Source: Antedon mediterranea (taxonomy: Eukaryota; Echinodermata; Crinoidea; Comatulida; Antedonidae). From it: a stretch of DNA of 64,000 nt. A model generated the notes under the pieces. It saw only the letters and a list, made by a program, of their open reading frames with translations, had not been told where the DNA came from and searched no databases. Where the stretch lies: contig NC_092678.1 of NCBI RefSeq assembly GCF_964355755.1, forward strand, positions 19,750,922-19,814,921, written 5' to 3'. The position numbers and the translations under genes are program-made. Positions within the stretch are counted from its first letter, which is position 1; each line of letters opens with the position of its first letter. This document shows, piece by piece, positions 26,458-38,583 of the stretch.

Positions 26458-27936
26458 CCTAGAAGAAAAATAAATAGCCTACTATCTAAACATTCATACA
26501 TAAATAAAAATAGTATAATCGTGTATAATCTGTTTTACATCAGGAAATTAATGAACATTTTTAGAAACTATTGCTGAATAAAATATTATTGAAACCATAA
26601 CTTGTTCTCTTAAACATTAAAATCACTTTATTATCTCGACGACAATAAACAAACATGTATACATCACTTGCTCTATCAAATGAATGCATTTGTGTAGGCT
26701 ATGTCTACCCACTTTTTAGCAAATCATCATCATTGTAGGCCTATTATTGAATTTGTTGTTATCACTAAACTGTGGGTTAAGGTTGGCAAAGCGTATACAA
26801 CTATTTTAGGGGAAAAAGGTGGCGCGATGATGACGTGGGAGAGTTGCAATATGTCTATTCCAGTAGGCCTAAGCCTGAACTGTAAGCTCCGTAAAGGACC
26901 GTGTTTCGGTGTAGTAGTTTGGTAATGAATAGACATATTACAAGCGTTCACATTATTTGAACAATCTTATTTACTGCAGTATCCAACATACGTAATCCAA
27001 ATTAGGATTTATGTCCTGCCACTGTACTGGACCCGTGCTTAATTTAAACCAGTTTGAACTTACCAACGAACCCCGAACTATGCATTGAGTCACTTATACA
27101 TACAAGGCAATCATGGTTACCTACAATAAACCAATTTAGTAACCAGGCAACATGCATGCTTATGTGAATTACATGTTCGATTTAATTTTAGCAAAATACA
27201 TTCGAGGATTTACGTTACCTTGTAATTCAAAGTTTTACTGGTATAAACTTTACGACCTCTGTGTATGCTCATGCAGTACCGTAATATATGCAGTCGACTT
27301 TACAATAATGCCAATTTTGTTTTTATCAATACCGTCCTTTGATATTATCAGAATATACAAATACACGTATTTGTCACTGACACAGGTCAATGATAATTTT
27401 ATTTGGCAAGTCTGTGAACAAAACATTGTGGAGGCACTTAATAGACTATATATTGACATACTCCATTTAAACATTGTGTCATAACAGTCGAGACACGTTT
27501 TACCTTAAGCCAATTTAACACTACTTGAATGTATTAGCATTATTATGCATTTGTGGGTTAAACGTTCGGTCTACGTTTATTGTTCTGAAAGAAAACTCAT
27601 TAAGGGAACTTTTTGTTTAGTAAAATTTATTTATGTGTTAGAAAATGTCGTAGAAAAATAGTATAAAAATAATAAATGCGAAACAAAAAATTTTTATTTG
27701 ACCAGAAAGTCTCTAAATTCGAGCATTTAACTTGACAGTGTGTCGTATTTAGAATTTGAAAAGTATTTTTGAAAGTGTTCAATTCAATTCAACTTTATTT
27801 AACCACGGAGGACCAGATCGACACATGGTTGTTCTTCTCTGGGGCCGTGCACAAAAAAAAAATACAAATACAAATTCAACAAACAATGTTGAAACAGTCA
27901 CGGGTTTGCAGGCCATCTAGAACAGTTCATTATAGT
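26458..27936. other. Intergenic region between P450 genes D and E
   Basis: No coding exon is supported. A hairpin with stem AATATGTCTATT spans about 26848-26941. A stretch near 27205-27300 (GAGGATTTACGTTACCTTG onward) resembles 32272-32390, which is at a similar distance upstream of gene E, so the 5' flanks of D and E share ancestry. A repeat tail rich in CAATTCAATTCAACTTTATT lies at 27780-27875. Confidence 0.55.
27780..27875. repeat. Possible retroelement 3' fragment
   Basis: The segment CAATTCAATTCAACTTTATT, then an ACCACGGAGGACCAGATCG-type stretch and a homopolymer A run, has the look of a dispersed retroelement tail. No second full copy is in the window, so the assignment is weak. Confidence 0.3.
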
Positions 27937-30900
27937 TTATGATCTCGGATGTGCAACTGTCTGATAGGGCCTAGGAACGTTAAGCTGCTGAGGCTTCCCG
28001 GAGATTGCTGTGTCACCGGTCACTCCCGGAGCTTTCTCAAATGTATAGTTTTGAATTAACCAAGTAAAGATAAGGAAGATCTGAGCTTTGGCTAATACTT
28101 GTCCGACACACCCTCTACGACCGGTTGAAAATGGCAGAAAACTTGGGAAACGTTGTTTTACAGTGCATGTTGAATCCATGAATCGCTCTAAGAAAAAAAA
28201 AGGAATATTAGGCCTAGATAACTTAAAATGGACGTTTATGAGTTGAATATACGAATATTTTCTGAAAGATGCTTAAATATTTGTATTCATAGTGGCGGCC
28301 TAAAAATGCAAATTGTATGTGCCGAACTGAAATTAGTGCTGTGTCTTTTGCATTTACTATTTACAAAATTTAGGCGAAATTGACAAAAATGAGTTGACTG
28401 TGTTGAATTGAACTATTGATTATTCGTATAACATTAACGTTGAATAGAACGATATTAGCAATGCCCCGTGATATGAAATTGAATGACAATGATGATACAT
28501 GATTGATAACCTAATTGTGAATTTTTCCCCCGTTATACATAATTATCATTTTACCTGGCTTGAACTTTTCCGGTGAATCCCAGTATTTTGAATCATTGTG
28601 AAGTGCCCAAGTATTTATGAATACCCACGTGCTTTCTGGCACCTTGTAATTTCCTTAAGAAAATATGCCACATAATTATAGAAATCAAAACACATAGGCG
28701 TCAAATGATTTTTAAACTTAACCATCAAACTATCTATACTCTTAATTGATTGTTTAAATATCAAAAATCAAGGACGTGGGGTGTTTACCAATTGTGGAGT
28801 CTTTAATAGCACAGTGGGGCAAGCTTAATGGGAAAACTGTCCCAAATCTCATAGTCTCCATTATCACAGCCTCCGTATACAGTAACTTCCCACGATCACT
28901 TAGCCGTGGCGGCCTGTCTCCAATGACGTCATCGAGTTCCTTCTTTATTTTCTCCTGTACATCCGGGTTGTCAATCATGTATGCAACAGCCCAAAGTAAC
29001 GATGCTGTCGATGTTTCTATACCAGCTACAAGAATCAAATTACAAAAATCAACATAACGTAAATGTAGACAAAGGGGACAAATAATCTTTTCACATAAAC
29101 TTATGTGATGGCACTAGTTACAATCCGTTATGCGTGATTAAATACTAATGAATGACGTAATGCATAAATAGGAAAATGATTTGTTATGGTCGTTGCCGTT
29201 ACCTACCAACCATTTACTTTAATGTACTGTATTAAAACATACCGATAAATAGATCGGATACAATCTGTTTGATATGCACGTCGGTTAATTTGCTGGCAGA
29301 ACTATCTGTCTCCAGTTCATCTTTCTGAGTTTTTAAAAGAAGCTCAATCACGTCATTAGCAGGTTCATCTTAAAATGAATAACGAATTGTAAATCTAAGT
29401 TGAGTTAGCAATACTATGTGGATACGCATGTGAGTATTGTCATGGTAATCTAACAACAGGACGACGCTGAGGTCACCTTGCCAAGACTCGATCATAATAG
29501 TCCTTTGATCTTATGTCTGGTTGCGACAAATACAAACAGTACTGTACTAAATGTACATATTTTCCGCGGCGCGGTTTCTGTAATCAAACATTTGGGGAAG
29601 CCAATTGGCCAATCAAAAAAAAAAATAGTCTTATAATCGACGGTCGTGTTTCTCAAGAAAACGAAAATTGTTTCCATACCTGGAGAATATGTTTTCAAAT
29701 GTTCATTCACTTCTGTCAAGATCATAGCTAGGAATTCTCTTGACGCTTTTTGAAATATGTTCACTCGTTTACTTGGTAAAAACCGAGCAGCTGGAATAAA
29801 GTCAGCTAGGGCGCCGTTACCAAATGCAGCATTCATTTCTTCGGATAACTTGATAAACCGAAGAAGCCGAGGGTCCTTAAAGTTGTAACTAACAGAAAAT
29901 GTAAATATATGAAGAATTAAGAAATCAGATGTTTTTTCCTATATCAAATTTGATTAAATGATAGTCGTTATAGCCTATTTGCTTAATATGTTAACATTGT
30001 CTTAACTTACTCATGTCCAAAGCACATAGAAGCAATAATGTTGTAGATTGCTAGTGTGATCACTTCCTTTGGATCAAATGGTGTCCCAGCTTTGTCAGCA
30101 AAGACATCTCTAACTTTCGGTATTACCTCTTCTACCAAAGTCTCCAAATCTCCTGTAGCATATTTTCTGTAAAGTAGGAGTGTGTAAACAAAAGCGCAGC
30201 TTTGGGCGCGAGACGCAGTTGATATGGGAGATAGACTGTTGGGTGTTGAAAAAGGACTATATAACAAACGGCAACCAATAACAAACATATCCGTATGTCA
30301 TTATACGCCATTTAATAATGTTTGTTTTACTTACCTAATAGCTGAATTCGCTAACTTTCGGTGGAATTTCCAGGTTGGAGTAGGCTGAGCAAAAACAATG
30401 TCCTTTCCATTATCAGTGAACCATTTAACTATAATGAAAATATTTTTACTTTAATAGTGCTCGATTATCAGAGTACTGTATATAGAGTACTCCAATGTCA
30501 TAGGAAGGCCTATTTGGTAATATAACATCACATTTGTTTCATGAATATTCTACTATGCCTTAACCTAACATGATAAAAAACACCACATTTGAGACAAACA
30601 TGCTTTATTACCAAATGTTGCTATGGTACTGGGAAAATATTGTAGTATGTGGAGATATAACACATTTTATTTCACCTTGGCGATGAAGACTTGACAAATG
30701 AGCTAATTTATTCATCTACGTAATAACTGCTAATTTAAATAAAGTACAGGTGCGCTAACAATTATTTCATTCATTGCAACTCTAACTATTCCTTTACAAC
30801 TTTAACAATGCTCTATTTGTAGATAAGGAGATCCGCTTCCATTATTTTTGTCCTGTCATATCTGAAGCATAAATCATGCATGCATGAAATTAGAAATTTA

Positions 30901-31437
30901 TATAAAATACGGTATACAAAGAGACCACTTACGATTATAAGTATAAGGACGTCCACTAAAATCATTAAATTTTGTCATTAAAGTCTCTTGCGCAAGTTCG
31001 TGGTTGTTGATGACAACTGTCCAGAAACTTCCAAATTTTACTGAAAAAATTGGTCCATACTTGAAGGCCATATCCCTAAACATGTTCCATGGTGGATTTT
31101 CTACTATCAATGCTATAAGGAAAAAATAGTGCTGCACAATTAGATATTGAAATTGTATTAATGACGTAATTAAACAATGTAAGGAAAATATGCTTGTGAT
31201 TTTGAAAGTCTAAACGATACATTTGATTATTATTTTCCATACAAATGTATCTTTATCCAACTTGATTATAGGCTACTTAAAGTACACGTGCTTACATAGA
31301 ACATTCCACATGATAGGGTAAGGCGTTTGACCCGGCGGCAATCCAGATGGACGCCGAATGTTAAAATACATCCAGTACGTAAGCAACAGAATGACCAGCA
31401 CTACGACTAGAGACGTAGTAGTTGTACACTCGAACAT
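27937..31437 (-). CDS. Cytochrome P450, CYP2 clan (gene E), 9 exons, 497 aa
   Basis: Complete P450. Exons 1 to 9: 31296-31437, 30933-31112, 30335-30428, 30011-30166, 29680-29888, 29243-29368, 28789-29025, 28555-28653, 27937-28187; the sum is 1494 nt. The start is MFECT at 31437. Motifs are the I-helix AGIETST at about 303, ExxR ETMR at 359-362, and FSTGRRGCVG with Cys at about 441. Oddities: an extra Tyr in the membrane anchor (LLLTYWMYF), a hinge reading LPPGQTPYP instead of MPPGPTPYP, and MWNVL in place of IGNVP. The frame is open and the splice sites are intact, so it may be functional but is relaxed at the N-terminus. It ends AHPRS rather than the usual Arg-Tyr. Closest to genes C and D; substrate unknown. 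Confidence 0.88.
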
Positions 31438-33183
31438 CCTAGAAGAAAAATAAACAAGAAATATTTCTTACAAAAAAAGTCGCTCGACTTTTCGATGTAA
31501 CCGTTTTAAATATTGTTCTTTCTTAAAATTTAAGAAACAATGATGTATTATTTAGTTCAACAATCATTTGTTTTATTTTAGAACAAAGTCCCCGGCCTAC
31601 TGATGTACAGAACAAAAATATAATATTAAACTAAACTATAGTACTGTTCATATTCCGAGGTTGGAACGTACCACCAACATTCCAGTAAACAGCATTTTTA
31701 ATTCCACAGAACCTTCGTAATACAGCCGTCGATAACTCACTAATCAAACAATCTACACAAAACAAGGTCCCTGATACCATGGCTAAATCATTGTACTCCA
31801 TGCTACACACACAATTCACCAAAACTTACCATAGAGGAAGGGTTTGACCATTATTCAATAATAATAATAATAATAAGATTTATAGAGCGCACATATCCAC
31901 AAAGTGCTCAAGGCGCTTGTGAAAATGCAACCATGAATGATTAATGCCTATACGTTGACTACTGTCTGTATACATCTCATAGACTCTATTCTCATGGATG
32001 TGCTTTAGGAGTTGAGTATGTCTATAGTAGTAAACAAACAGCTACCGCGTGCTATCCGTTTCCCATGATTCCTATGGCGTAAGGTATCTAAACATTCTTA
32101 TGTCACCGTCGGAACTCGTCCAGAAGGTTGAAATTAATTCTAAGTTAAATACCGAAGTTCCTAGTTCAGACACTGGAATATATAATACAAATTATAATAA
32201 TAACATTATACAAAACTTAAAAATGGGGTCTGTCCGTACCCTAAAGTAACATTGGATGAGTATAGCAAATAGAGGATTTAAGTTACCTTGTAATTCAAAG
32301 TTTGACCGGTAGCTCTGTTGCAGTTCCTTTCTCTGTTTGAACAGTAGGCCTACCGAAATGTATGCAGTCGAAACAATAATATGAGACAATTTGTGAGAAT
32401 GAGAAAAAGTCACTCCAGTGGTCTAGTGGGATGCAGGAGTGATATTGTTTTGAGCTTCTACCTGCAGTGTCCGTAAGCGCTAACTTACATTCAATAGCCA
32501 CCATGTAATCCAGTATCACGATAACAATGACCAGTGCCAGTAATACGTCATCAATGACACTGTACACACTATGCATTGTGAAGGCAATTAGTAATCTCAA
32601 ATTATCCATTTTGTTTGTCACGATTGAAACGTTTCTCATTAATATACCAAATACGTACCTTTTATGTACAATAAACATGAGGTTAGATTAGTGAAGTCGT
32701 CAGAGGATTAATTCTATTATACCTTTAATATACGAAAATTAACTATTTACTTGTTAAATAACGTTGCACAAATTATTACACCTACATATTATTTATACTT
32801 GTTTACGTCAGTAAACTTAATAAATTAATCTTCAATTTTCATTTTTTATCTGGTTTCCCAGTAACCACTACATTATATTTGAATTGAATCTTAACTTCCA
32901 CTCCCTGCAATATTTAGCATGTTTAATATTTCAAATTCATTATTAGCTAGCAAAACAAACATCATCGGCCCAAAGGAGCCCACCCATCCATGGAGGTACT
33001 CCATGACCCATCCATGAACCATTCATGTTTTATTTAACCAGAATTAGAAAAGTTTCTTATTATTGGATTGAGCTCGATCATAACTGCACTGTGTTTCGGA
33101 TTTATAATGTGAAAAAAGGTATTTTTTTAAGTGTTGAAACAGTCACGGGCTTGCAGGCCATCTGAACAGTCCATCATAGTTTA
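31438..33183. other. Intergenic region between P450 genes E and F
   Basis: It holds a SINE-type fragment at 31856-31935 and a segment at 32272-32390 shared with the 5' flank of gene D. The minus-strand frame at about 32480-32590 encodes a short hydrophobic N-terminus-like peptide, but nothing P450-like follows it. Bases 33130-33183 are 3' flank of gene F, almost the same as gene E flank at 27885-27936. Confidence 0.55.
31856..31935. repeat. SINE-like fragment with AAT microsatellite
   Basis: An (AAT)n run is followed by AGATTTATAGAGCGCACATA, a CCACAAAGTGCTCAAGGCGC block and flanking DNA. The same head, TTTTATAGCGCACATA with GTGCTCAAGGCGC, occurs at 47415-47480. This tail type is common in marine invertebrate SINEs (family knowledge). 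Confidence 0.55.
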
Positions 33184-36100
33184 TTATCTCGGATGTGCAA
33201 CTGTCTGATAGGGCCTAGGAACGTTAAGCTGCTGAGGCTTCCCGGAGATTGCTATGTCACCGTTAACTCCCGGAGCTTTCTCAAATGTATAGTTCTGAAT
33301 TAACCACGTAAAGACGAGGAAGATCTCAGCCTTAGCTAATGCTTGTCCAACACACACTCTACGGCCGGCTGAAAAGGGCAGAAAACTCGGAAGACGTTGT
33401 TTTACCGAGCCATTGGTATCTAAGAATCGCTCTAAAAAAACAAAAAGACTTGAAATTTATCTTGTTTATTATCTTTTAGGTCTCTTTGTATTTTTAAGCG
33501 TTTCAGTACTGTATATTGCTTAGTTTTGTTTATTTGTTTTACACTCATCACAGCGCAGCTTTTTTACCTGGTTTGAACTTTTCCGGCGAATCCCAGTATT
33601 TTGAATCATTGTGAAGTGCCCAAGTATTTATGAATACCCACGTGCTTTCTGGCACCATGTAATTGCCTGAAAGAATACGGACAGGGGACATTTCGTTCAA
33701 TTTTGGGTTTTCTTGTAGAGATTGTATTAATTAATATGTGGACAAAGAAGGTAGATATTTGTTCTATCTATTATAAAATAATATTATTAACAATAATAAA
33801 ATCAGACTGATTAATGTACGTAGGCCCAACTGTGCCATGGTTAAGTATGATAGCGGCCTCGTCCAGAAACTCTTAAATAGGGTGCGAGAAATTCAAGGTG
33901 GTATTTACCAATTGTAGAGTCTTTAACAGCACAACGAGTCAAGCCTAAAGGTGCAACGGTTCCAAATCTCATAGTCTCCATGATCACAGCCTCAGTATAT
34001 GGCAGCTTCCCACGATCGTTCAGTCGTGCTGGCCTATCTCCAATGACGTCATCGAGTTCCCTTTTAATGTTTCCCTGTACATCCGGGTTGTCGATCACGC
34101 ATGCGACAGCCCAAAGTAACGCGGCTGTTGTTGTGTCTGTACCAGCTACAGAAAATGTAGATTAAATACAAATTAATAATGTTTAGATACAAATTATAAC
34201 TTCTACAAAATGGAAATGGAATCCCATCACTTTTACTGTCTTTTTAAAAGCTGTAGTTACTCTACGTTATCCAAGATTTTCTTTAGATTTTAAATTCAAA
34301 CTGAACAAAATAATTAAATTCCGGCATATTCCCTCTGGTGGTTTGTTCCTCTAACCAATAAGCGACTTCGATAACTCCAAAGGGCGCGATATTGAAATAG
34401 TCAATCTTGACTTTTTTTTGTCACGATTAAATATGGCACCCTCTGGAGTTATCGAAGTCGCTTATAATAATCACATAGATATCACATATATCACATTGTC
34501 ATTTAAGATCGTGAAGATATATCATTGTAGGCCTATAATAATTTCACATTGCTTTACAGGTAGTACCAACGGGAAACAATATACCAAAGAAAATGTCCGA
34601 TGCAATCTGTTTGATATGCACATCTGTTAATTTACTTGCTGAGCTATCTGTTTCCATTTCATCTTTCTGAGTTTTTAAAAGTAGCTCAATCAGGTCATTT
34701 GCTGGTTCATCTATAATGAAAATAAATAACTAATACAATGAGATGTTTATTAAGTGTCACAAAGAAAGGTAAGAGCTATTGGCCTATTTTTGTTGGTGCC
34801 CCCAGTCACTATATAAACTAAAATACAAATTCCATGATCTCAAAGATCCATTATGCGATTATAGATAAATATTATTGTTTAATGGTATGTGCCTTTTTTA
34901 AGCTCTGTTTACACTATCAAATCTTTATGTGATGTGCCTATATATGGACATGATGATGTCACTTTAGAACCATTAATGTGTATTGTTAGTGGACAAATAA
35001 TTATGTTTATGTTTTCTAACGGTAGCCATGTGTAGGCCTACCCGTGTTGCCAAATCCCTTCTAAAATTCTAGAAAATCGTAGAATGTATTTATATACTAC
35101 TGTGTAATCTCTAAGCATGCGCAGAATGGAAGTGGAGCTGTAGCTTGGTAGTCATGCTCGCCTTCCAACCCAAAGGTCCAATGTTTAATCATGACCTAGT
35201 GCATTGTAACTCACGACTCTCAATTCCACTCCCTAAGCCTCCAATGAGACTTGATAAGCGTGATAAATAACAAAAATAGTATATCCACATTGTAATTGGC
35301 GAGTTACCCGGTGTTGGATGCGTATAAAATAAAAAATAAATAAAATAAAATTTACTGGTAGACCTACTTGAATAAGATAATAATTTCAATACCTGGAGAG
35401 TACGTTTTTAGATGCTGATTCACTTCCGTCAAAATCATAGTTAAGAATTCTGTTCCTGCTTTTTTAAGTCGGTTTACTTGTGGACTTGGTAAAAATCGAG
35501 CCGCTGGCACAAAGTCAGCTAGGGTGCCGTTACCAAATTCATCATTTATTTCTTCTAATAACTTTACAAATCGAAGAAGTTGAGGATCTTTAAAATTATA
35601 ACTAAAAAATGTAACATTTAAGTAGAATTAGAATGATGTGTTCTTCCGGTCATACAGCAGAAAACTAGACGATGGAGGATGGGTTATCTCCGGTTTTGTC
35701 TAGCACACACGTAGGCCTACCTCACCAACTAAAATGACTGTTTTACGGTGGAATAAATTCACAAATTGCGTATGCATCAGATGTAGGCCTGACCACCTCA
35801 CCACCTAAAATGACCGTTTGTAGGCTGATGCTTTATTATGGCGGTATGAATTCACATGACATTCACATGACTTGGAATAAAATGCAAACAGCCTATATGT
35901 ATATCTTTGCCCAAGCAAAATCTTTCTTAACTTACTCATGTCCAAAGCACATAGAAGCAACAACGTTGTAGACTGCCAATGTGATCACTTCCTTTGGATT
36001 GAATGGTGTCCCAGCTTTTTGTGAAAGAACATCTCTAATTTTTGGTCTCACCTCTTCTATCAAAGTCTCCAAATCTCCTGTAGCATATTTTCTGGAGGTT

Positions 36101-37265
36101 TAAAGATAAAGTTGTAAACAACAGCGGTGTTTTGTTAGCGGACTGCCATTAGCTCTTTAACCGGAATAAAATTTTAAAAAATAAAATGGTTTTAGAGTAG
36201 GCCTATTTTGTTTTGTTTTAGTGTTGTTTTTATTTACTTTTTCCTCTGGTTTTATTTGTGTGTAGGCTTAAGTTTTATGGTAATTCTGAACGTAGGGAAA
36301 TGTTAGTATCTCATTCTACAGAGTAGACTGGGGTTGTCGGGTCTCTCTAAATGACAGTCAAGTGTCCTAACCAATCGGCTACCCAACTCATATGTATATC
36401 ATTTTAAGAAACATTTGTGGTAGTATTTAGGACTAACTTCAATGTCACATAAACAAGCATTATACATAACCTGACAGCTGAATGTGCTAACTTTCGATGG
36501 AACTTCCATGTTGGTGTAGGCTGAGCAAAAGTGATATCCTTTCCGTTATCAGAAAACCAGTCCACTACAAACAATATATTATCGTACTTTATAAATCCAT
36601 GCCACACACAAATAATATCAGTTTAAAAGATAAAAATGTACATAGACATTTCTATAGACATAATAAGTTTCGAAATTACTTACAGAGGTGGGAAATCGGA
36701 CGTCCACTAAAGTCGTTTGATTTTGTAAGCAACGCCTCTTGTACGATTTCATAATTGTTTAAAACGACAGACCAATAATTACCAAATTTAATTGAAAAAA
36801 TGGGTCCATACTTGGAGGTCATATCTTTAAACAATTCCCAAGGTGGGTTTTCTCCTATCAATGCTATATGAGAAAAAATAGTATTTTATGGTGAAAGATT
36901 AGAAAGAACTGTAACATACCATCAAATCACGGTAATCAGTTAGGGGAGGGGGGGGGGGGAATGGCACAATCAGCACTATGGTCATGTTACGAGAGTTGTC
37001 AAAAATATAGATTATTTGACTAAACTCCTAGAAAGTAGGAAGCCTTTTGCCATTTCCTCTTACTGTAATGTACAAATACCTCTATACCCTGCATATCATA
37101 TCTTTGTAAAGTGCAAATGTTAGGCTTACTTGGAACATTCCCTAAGATAGGATAAGGTGTTGGACCAGGTGGCATTCCAAGTGGACGTCGAATGTTGAAA
37201 TACATCCACGTAAGCAACAGAATGATCAGCACTACGGCTAGAGACGTACTTGTACACTCGAACAT
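33184..37265 (-). CDS. Cytochrome P450, CYP2 clan (gene F), 9 exons, 494 aa
   Basis: Complete P450. Exons 1 to 9: 37130-37265, 36684-36863, 36471-36564, 35936-36091, 35393-35601, 34585-34710, 33909-34145, 33568-33666, 33184-33431; the sum is 1485 nt. The start is MFECT at 37265. Motifs are the I-helix AGTDTTT at about 301, ExxR ETMR at 357-360, and [10 protein letters not shown] with Cys at about 439. It diverges from A-E in exons 2-3 (RPISHLLDWFSDNG). The C-terminal half of exon 9 and the 3' flank are nearly identical to gene E, while the first half of exon 9 is of another type, so a conversion boundary lies inside the exon. The stop comes one codon early (AHPR end). Substrate unknown. Confidence 0.9.
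35128..35352 (+). mobile_element. tRNA-derived SINE-like element with A-rich tail
   Basis: Located in intron 5 of gene F. The head GTGGAGCTGTAGCTTGGTAG resembles a pol III A-box region and matches the head of the element at 56541. A degenerate B-box-like stretch follows, and the 3' end is an AATAAAATAAAA-type tail. Confidence 0.5.
36939..36961 (+). repeat. G-run in intron 1 of gene F
   Basis: GGGGA followed by an uninterrupted run of about 12 G lies in an otherwise AT-rich intron. It could form a G-quadruplex on the plus strand or be a slippage-prone homopolymer. Confidence 0.6.
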
Positions 37266-37734
37266 CCTTTTACAGAAAAACATTGTTTTATAAATGGTTA
37301 ACGCTAAGTGAGCGTAGTGCTCTTGAAACGTACATTTCGGATACTAACTGATCTTAATGTGTACGGTAGGCCTACCACTACTAGTCTCTACAACTCGCTT
37401 CGTAAAATAAATAAGTGAGAATTGTGAATTTCATTGTAGGCCTAGTATTATGTTTACCTTAATAGTATAAGCAGTCAACTGAATGCAACAGTGCAGAGTC
37501 AAGCCTAAACACAACTCCGAGTGTACGCTAGGTTCCTGTGACTTTCTTTGTTGACTTACGGTATCAATAATATAATAATACTTGTTATGCTGTCCTTTAA
37601 CCCTTGCAGAAAAATTCATTGTTGTGGTTGAAACAAAGTGCACATATCCGTGCCTAGATATACTATTTGGCTACCCTGTGCATTGTGCATTGCGGAGGTA
37701 ATTGAAAAACGATAATGCAGAACAGTATTAGCGG

Positions 37735-37992
37735 GTGCTGTATACGGAGCTGAGGTCCCGTTAGGCATTTGAAATCAGTACTGCTGACTCTTATGGCAGC
37801 CCCTGCATCTAGTATCTGCCTCAGACCTCTGGTCAAGGTGGGCACTGGACGAGAGAAGCCCTTGATCAATGTCAGGACCAATCAAGGTGCTTTAAACTCT
37901 CCTGGCTTTGTTTGTATCAAACCTGTTAGTGGCGGTAATTATCGCTGTTGGTTTCGATTGAATAAAATAAAAATAAAATAAAAATAAAAATT
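37735..37992 (+). repeat. Retroelement-like fragment with AATAAAA tail
   Basis: About 230 bp of moderately GC-rich sequence unlike its surroundings ends in GATTGAATAAAATAAAAATA and further A-rich units. This is the usual structure of a SINE or LINE 3' end on the plus strand. No second copy of the body is in the window. Confidence 0.45.
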
Positions 37993-38224
37993 TATTAACG
38001 TTCTATATTCACTGATTGTTGTATTTTTTTTCTCTTAGATTTTTTGAATTCTTGTGTTTTAAAGTTGTTTCATTGCAGGACCATATTGAAAAATAGAAAT
38101 TTTGTGATCTTTTCTTTTCTGAATTATGTTATCCTGCCTAAATATGTTTTAATAAAAATAAATAAATAAATTTATAGCGATTACTTAATGTAAAGATAAG
38201 TTCACGTGTTAGTACTGTCAGTGT

Positions 38225-38583
38225 AAGCTTGGTTCCCACTTGGGCGCAAAGCGAAGTGGAACCGACGATGCAATAGTGCTGCAAACATCGCAGGTTTGAT
38301 TTCACGCAGGCGGGGGCAAACACAAATTATAAAGCGTGGTTCCCACTAGCGACGCAACACAAGGACGTAACGCAACGCAAGTGAATTGACCAATCACAAG
38401 CGATGGCTTATTCGCTTGTGATTGCTAACTGTCTATAACTTCGCTTGTCATTGGTTAAAACGCTTGCGTTGCGTTTACGTACGTCCTTGCGTTACGTTCT
38501 AGTGGGAACCAATCTTTAGAAGGGCATTTTCTTACGTTGCGTAGATTGCGTTACGTTGCGTCGCTAGTGGGAACCAAGCTTTA
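38225..38583. mobile_element. Nested inverted-repeat MITE (GCTTGGTTCCCACTAG family)
   Basis: The outer ends AAGCTTGGTTCCCACT (38225) and AGTGGGAACCAAGCTT (about 38566) are inverted repeats. A second pair, GTGGTTCCCACTAGCGACGC (about 38335) and CTAGTGGGAACCAATC (about 38500), lies inside, so one copy appears inserted within or fused to another. The interior is rich in CGCAACGCAAGGACGTAACG on one arm and its complement on the other. Other copies: 45301-45464 and 52711-52898. Confidence 0.75.

Noticed and set aside
32295-32678. 127-codon minus-strand frame with a hydrophobic segment, resembling a P450 exon 1
   Set aside because: The similarity to exon 1 is limited to a hydrophobic stretch and a GGTCATT-type word; no proline hinge, donor in the right phase or downstream exons follow.
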